Source: Bacillota bacterium (GTDB taxonomy: Bacteria > Bacillota > Clostridia > Christensenellales > CALWSW01). Taken from it: a stretch of DNA of 6,080 nt. Location of the stretch: NCBI GenBank assembly GCA_023402915.1, contig JAEYFO010000104.1, forward strand, positions 1 through 6,080, read 5' to 3'. Below, in pieces: positions 5,863 through 6,080 of this stretch. Positions within the stretch are counted from its first letter, which is position 1. Each line of letters opens with the position of its first letter. The position numbers and the translations under genes are program-made. The notes under the pieces were generated by a model, which was not told where the DNA came from, made no database searches, and was given only the letters and a program-made list of their open reading frames with translations.

Positions 5863-5890
5863 TTGCCAAAAATGGAAAAACGGGTATAAT
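5863..5890 (+). promoter_or_regulatory. Sigma-A promoter of the glycosyltransferase gene
   Basis: TTGCCA (5863-5868, five of six) and a perfect TATAAT (5885-5890) have a 16-bp spacer. Transcription should begin near 5897, giving a leader of about 53 nt. This separates the downstream gene from the deoR transcript. Confidence 0.85.
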
Positions 5891-5949
5891 AGAAGCGATA
5901 CATGCTTCGCCGCGAAAACGGCGCAATTTTTCCCACCGGGAGGAAACGA

Positions 5950-6080
5950 ATGGATTCCAGAAAATACATGATCTCCCTGGTCGTTCCTGTTTATAATGAA
6001 GAAGCGGTGCTCCGCCTTTCGTTTGAGCGGATGAACGCCGTTTTGCAGCAGATGAAATGCCGCTATGAGATCATCTATAT
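5950..6080 (+). CDS. Family 2 glycosyltransferase, N-terminal fragment cut by the window edge
   Basis: Only the first 43 residues are present. They begin MDSRKYMISLVVPVYNEE, with the first strand and nucleotide-sugar-binding loop of the GT-A fold (VVPVYNEE at 11-18). An amphipathic helix and a second strand (YEIIY) follow, leading toward the expected DDGS motif. This pattern matches polyprenyl-phosphate sugar transferases of the DPM1/GtrB/ArnC type. Those act at the inner membrane face and often carry C-terminal transmembrane helices, but that part lies outside the window. GGGAGG (5938-5943) lies 6 nt before ATG 5950. The gene has its own promoter. The family is well supported; the donor and acceptor are unknown. 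Confidence 0.88.
   Translation, partial: MDSRKYMISLVVPVYNEEAVLRLSFERMNAVLQQMKCRYEIIY

Noticed and set aside
4997..5926. A 309-codon open frame on the minus strand opposite the deoR-family gene
   Set aside because: It spans the terminator and the glycosyltransferase promoter and has no recognisable domain; the DeoR protein on the + strand explains the region.
1..6080. CRISPR arrays, insertion sequences, tRNA or rRNA genes, phage or defence genes
   Set aside because: No regularly spaced repeats, transposase motifs, terminal inverted repeats, tRNA cloverleaf patterns or defence-type domains were seen on either strand.

Overview
The window reads as a chromosomal segment of a fairly GC-rich member of the Bacillota, most likely class Clostridia. 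The basis is a type III glutamine synthetase, a DUF815-type P-loop protein, a DeoR-family regulator, strong AGGAG-type ribosome binding sites and sigma-A-like promoters. The genes look GC-rich, while the spacer at about 4564-5020 is clearly AT-rich. The genus cannot be named from the sequence alone. Every supported gene lies on the + strand.

Left part (1-4563): the C-terminal part, or possibly all, of an N2-guanine-type RNA methyltransferase (to 946) is followed after 69 bp by glnN (1016-3130), a full-length type III glutamine synthetase. A DUF815-family P-loop protein follows only 23 bp later (3154-4563), so it is very probably co-transcribed with glnN. The methyltransferase may feed the same transcript. 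The DUF815 protein keeps the family fold signatures but has lost several ATPase residues, so it may be a pseudo-ATPase. A long hairpin with a GTGA loop at 4637-4674 probably ends this transcript.

Middle part (4564-5020): this 457-bp gap has no convincing protein gene but is rich in signals. A consensus promoter (TTGACA, 17 bp, TATAAT) lies behind A/T tracts. It should start an RNA near 4785 that ends at an intrinsic terminator at 4876-4915. This RNA of about 130 nt can fold in two mutually exclusive ways: a long-range helix plus terminator, or an antiterminator-like helix plus an internal hairpin. It is either a small RNA or a riboswitch/attenuator-like leader of the downstream regulator, and I do not recognise its family. 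A second promoter (4949-4977) lies beyond the terminator and can drive the regulator alone. Two GTATAC palindromes flank and overlap that promoter.

Right part (5021-6080): a complete DeoR-family repressor (5021-5782), a clear intrinsic terminator (5800-5827), a near-consensus promoter (5863-5890), and the start of a family 2 glycosyltransferase that runs off the right edge. The DeoR gene appears monocistronic, and no sugar-catabolic partner is visible, so its regulon cannot be inferred. The most novel element is the structured RNA at 4785-4915; the second is the degenerate DUF815 protein next to glnN.
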